From the NCBI GenBank assembly GCA_017450705.1, contig JAFSTC010000052.1, positions 1 through 62,230 on the forward strand: 62,230 bases of DNA, written 5' to 3'. The notes beneath the pieces are model-generated. The model saw nothing but the letters and a program-made list of their open reading frames with translations, did not search any database and was not told the DNA's origin. The translations under genes were made by a program, and so were the position numbers. Origin of the DNA: Lentisphaeria bacterium. Lineage in GTDB: Bacteria; Verrucomicrobiota; Lentisphaeria; Victivallales; Victivallaceae. Positions within the stretch are counted from its first letter, which is position 1. Every line of letters starts with the position of its first letter. This document shows positions 60,710 to 62,230 of the stretch, in pieces.

Positions 60710-61984
60710 TTACTGTTTTCTGCGTCCTTTGACGACCGCGAGTTTCTCGTTGACCTTGATGTTGTGCGCATCAAGTCCGGGCGTCTGGCCGTGGAGGTCG
60801 AATTCGATGTCCACATGGGGACCGAAGAGCAGACAGTGGGTTGAGCCGCCGAAGTGGAACATGCCCGTCTCGTCGCCCTTCTTCACATGCTGGCCCTCGT
60901 AGACGGTGATCTCGCAGGTGGAGACCTCCGCCATGCCGATGGCGACGAAGCACATGAGTCCGATGTCCGGATCGTCCGCGTGGATGTAGATCACCGCCCG
61001 GGTGGCCAGTTCCGAAATGTATCCCTGGGAATCGTTGGGGGCGAGGGGATCGAAGCCCACGCTCCGCGTTTCCGAGTAATACGTGCCGGGGATGACCGCC
61101 GTCTTGACGATCCTGCCCGAGACCGGCGCGTGCCAGCGGTGATAGCTCAGGGCGCTGAGGAAGGCCTGATAGACGGTCCCCCCCGCAAAATGGACGGCGC
61201 GGGGATCGTTGCCCAGCATGAACTGCAGCGCGTAGGGCTGGGCCTTGATCCAGAACTTGTCCCGCAGCTGGACATTTTTCGCCAGGGCGAAGGGAGCGGA
61301 CTCGCAGGCGTTGACGACGACTTTGTCGTCATCGGGGGACGCCACGGGGCGGACGCCGGGGCGGAAACGGCGGACGAAGAAGTCGTCCCACGACCGGAAG
61401 CCGTAATGGGGCTGGGCGGGATCGCAGACGAATTCCTTCTCGAAATCGGGCAGGGCCTTTTTCGCGTCCTCGCCGAACCAGCCGCTGCGGGGATCGGTGT
61501 TGAGGACATAGGCGCTGTCGGCGGACTTGAGAAAGCATCCCCACTGGTCGAGGATCGCCTTGAGGCGGCAGTTGATCCGGTCGTCGATGAAGCCCGCCCA
61601 GCCGCCTTCGGTGGCCATGGACCAGTCCAGGATGGCGTTGAAGGGAAAGCCCACGAATCCCGTTTCGTCGAAATCCGGCGCATGGGTCAGGATGACGTTG
61701 AAAAGTTTCAGCATGTGCATGTAGTCCCGCACCTGAGGCAGGCCCGTGAGGGTCTCTTTTTTGCCCGCCGGGACCTCGTCGAACATCTGGGTGAAGAACA
61801 TGTAGGCCCGGGCATCGTTTTCGATGAAGTGCTTCAGGTCTTCCACCACGGGCAGGAGCGGCGAATCGCTTTTCTCCGCCTTGTCCATGATCTTTCTCAT
61901 CCACTGGGCGAGCGTTTTCCGGTCGCGCGGCATCCAGCGTCCGGCGGCGAAGGTGTGTTTTGCGGGTTTTTCCTGTGTCGGCAT
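60710..61984 (-). CDS. Phosphatidylserine decarboxylase proenzyme (long form)
   Basis: 424 aa; AGGAG 7 bp before ATG 61984. An N-terminal helical domain of about 180 residues (MDKAEKSDSPLLPVVEDLKH, FVGFPFNAILDWSMATEGGW) precedes the decarboxylase core: YGFRSWDDFFVRRFRPGVRP, SALSYHRWHAPVSGRIV (catalytic His region), TRAVIYIHADDPDIGLMCFV and FHFGGSTHCLLF, where GGST is the self-cleavage site giving the pyruvoyl alpha chain (LGST in the classical enzyme). This resembles the long fungal/actinobacterial Psd group rather than the short bacterial one. Makes phosphatidylethanolamine; no pssA neighbour. Confidence 0.88.
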   Translation of the reverse strand: MPTQEKPAKHTFAAGRWMPRDRKTLAQWMRKIMDKAEKSDSPLLPVVEDLKHFIENDARAYMFFTQMFDEVPAGKKETLTGLPQVRDYMHMLKLFNVILTHAPDFDETGFVGFPFNAILDWSMATEGGWAGFIDDRINCRLKAILDQWGCFLKSADSAYVLNTDPRSGWFGEDAKKALPDFEKEFVCDPAQPHYGFRSWDDFFVRRFRPGVRPVASPDDDKVVVNACESAPFALAKNVQLRDKFWIKAQPYALQFMLGNDPRAVHFAGGTVYQAFLSALSYHRWHAPVSGRIVKTAVIPGTYYSETRSVGFDPLAPNDSQGYISELATRAVIYIHADDPDIGLMCFVAIGMAEVSTCEITVYEGQHVKKGDETGMFHFGGSTHCLLFGPHVDIEFDLHGQTPGLDAHNIKVNEKLAVVKGRRKQ

Positions 61985-62047
61985 GATTTTTCTCCTCTCT
62001 TTTTCCGGAGCGGCGTTGTGCCGTCTCCCTCTTCTCCTCTTCCATCA

Positions 62048-62075
62048 CAGATAAATCGATTCCCGAAAAATCCAA
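62048..62075 (-). promoter_or_regulatory. Promoter of phosphatidylserine decarboxylase gene
   Basis: On minus TTGGAT (62075-62070), 16 bp, TATCTG (62053-62048); leader about 58 nt to ATG 61984. Confidence 0.5.
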
Positions 62076-62085
62076 GGGGAAAAAA

Positions 62086-62230
62086 GAAGGTATGAGTTGC
62101 TATGGTAAAAGAAAAGCAGCAACCGGGAGTAAAAAAAGTGGCTGAACCTTAAAAAGTGTGTTACTGTAGATAGGGCGACGGCGGCTGGAGACGTCTCGCA
62201 ACAGAAATCACACTCAATTAGAAAGGAACA
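62086..62230 (+). other. Leader of a gene beyond the window edge
   Basis: AT-richer sequence with no supported gene. It ends AATTAGAAAGGAACA, a good ribosome binding site (AAAGGA), so a plus-strand gene probably starts just past 62230. A 16-codon frame (62102-62152) has no binding site and is not called. Confidence 0.4.

Noticed and set aside
62102-62152. Sixteen-codon frame near the right edge
   Set aside because: No ribosome binding site and no recognisable leader-peptide pattern; it could still be part of a leader for the next gene.
1-62230. CRISPR arrays, rRNA genes, integrases or transposases
   Set aside because: No regularly spaced repeats with unique spacers, no rRNA-like sequence and no transposase or integrase motif found in any open frame.

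Overview
The window is a GC-rich bacterial chromosome segment that I would place in Lentisphaerota (Victivallales-like). The placement is inferred from gene content: several pseudopilins starting [16 protein letters not shown] that are each tied to secreted hydrolases, AraC/GntR regulators beside small hydrolase operons, DUF6259, creatininase and ceramidase-type genes, and PVC-like housekeeping proteins. Promoters are strikingly uniform: TTGnnn, 16-17 bp, TATATT or a close variant.

Layout. 1-1.7 kb: tRNA-Gln, a CBM9-like protein and a small phage-type protein, with strong hairpin terminators. 1.7-12.3 kb (minus): one eight-gene operon (AAC(3)-like acyltransferase, putative glycosidase, creatininase-like, ceramidase-like, secreted esterase, two pseudopilins, DUF6259 protein) read away from a divergent GntR/LacI-type regulator; a 9-bp dyad lies in its leader. 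13.6-19.3 kb (minus): a pseudopilin followed by three tandem secreted metallophosphoesterases and two secreted histidine phosphatases, opposite an AraC gene that carries a frameshift. 20.3-25.8 kb: pseudopilin plus beta-helix protein, a secreted esterase, and an intact AraC gene. 25.8-28.0 kb: an AT-rich 24-bp inverted-repeat element in front of a DUF5672-like gene and an FkbM methyltransferase. 28.0-30.0 kb: radical SAM repair protein and family-4 uracil-DNA glycosylase. 30.2-37.8 kb: argG, an RpoD-like sigma factor, a ferric-type ABC transporter and a GDSL hydrolase. 37.8-46.6 kb (minus): sialate O-acetylesterase-like protein, thrC, pyridoxal kinase, an XRE-cupin-acyl-CoA synthetase fusion, typA. 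46.9-60.7 kb (plus): thrS-infC-rpmI-rplT-pheS-pheT-ribH-nusB-ftsY-ribD-ribE-unknown-murJ-BASS transporter. 60.7-62.0 kb (minus): a phosphatidylserine decarboxylase.

How the parts work together. The most interesting signal is a control module at 19.37-19.44 kb and 24.83-24.90 kb, with a relic at 23.36-23.43 kb. Two divergent promoters are interlocked so that their -35 and -10 boxes alternate. Two 12-bp direct half-sites ending in CGG, exactly 21 bp apart, start exactly 2 bp upstream of the -35 of the hydrolase/pseudopilin promoter and 11 bp after the -10 of the araC promoter. This is the geometry expected of an AraC activator that switches on the hydrolase operon while shutting off its own gene. 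In the third copy the araC promoter and gene are gone, but the half-sites and the output promoter remain, so AraC2 may drive two outputs. Other notable points are an AUC start codon for infC, a threonyl-tRNA synthetase without a TGS domain, pseudopilins lacking the usual Gly at -1, and the phosphatase operon.
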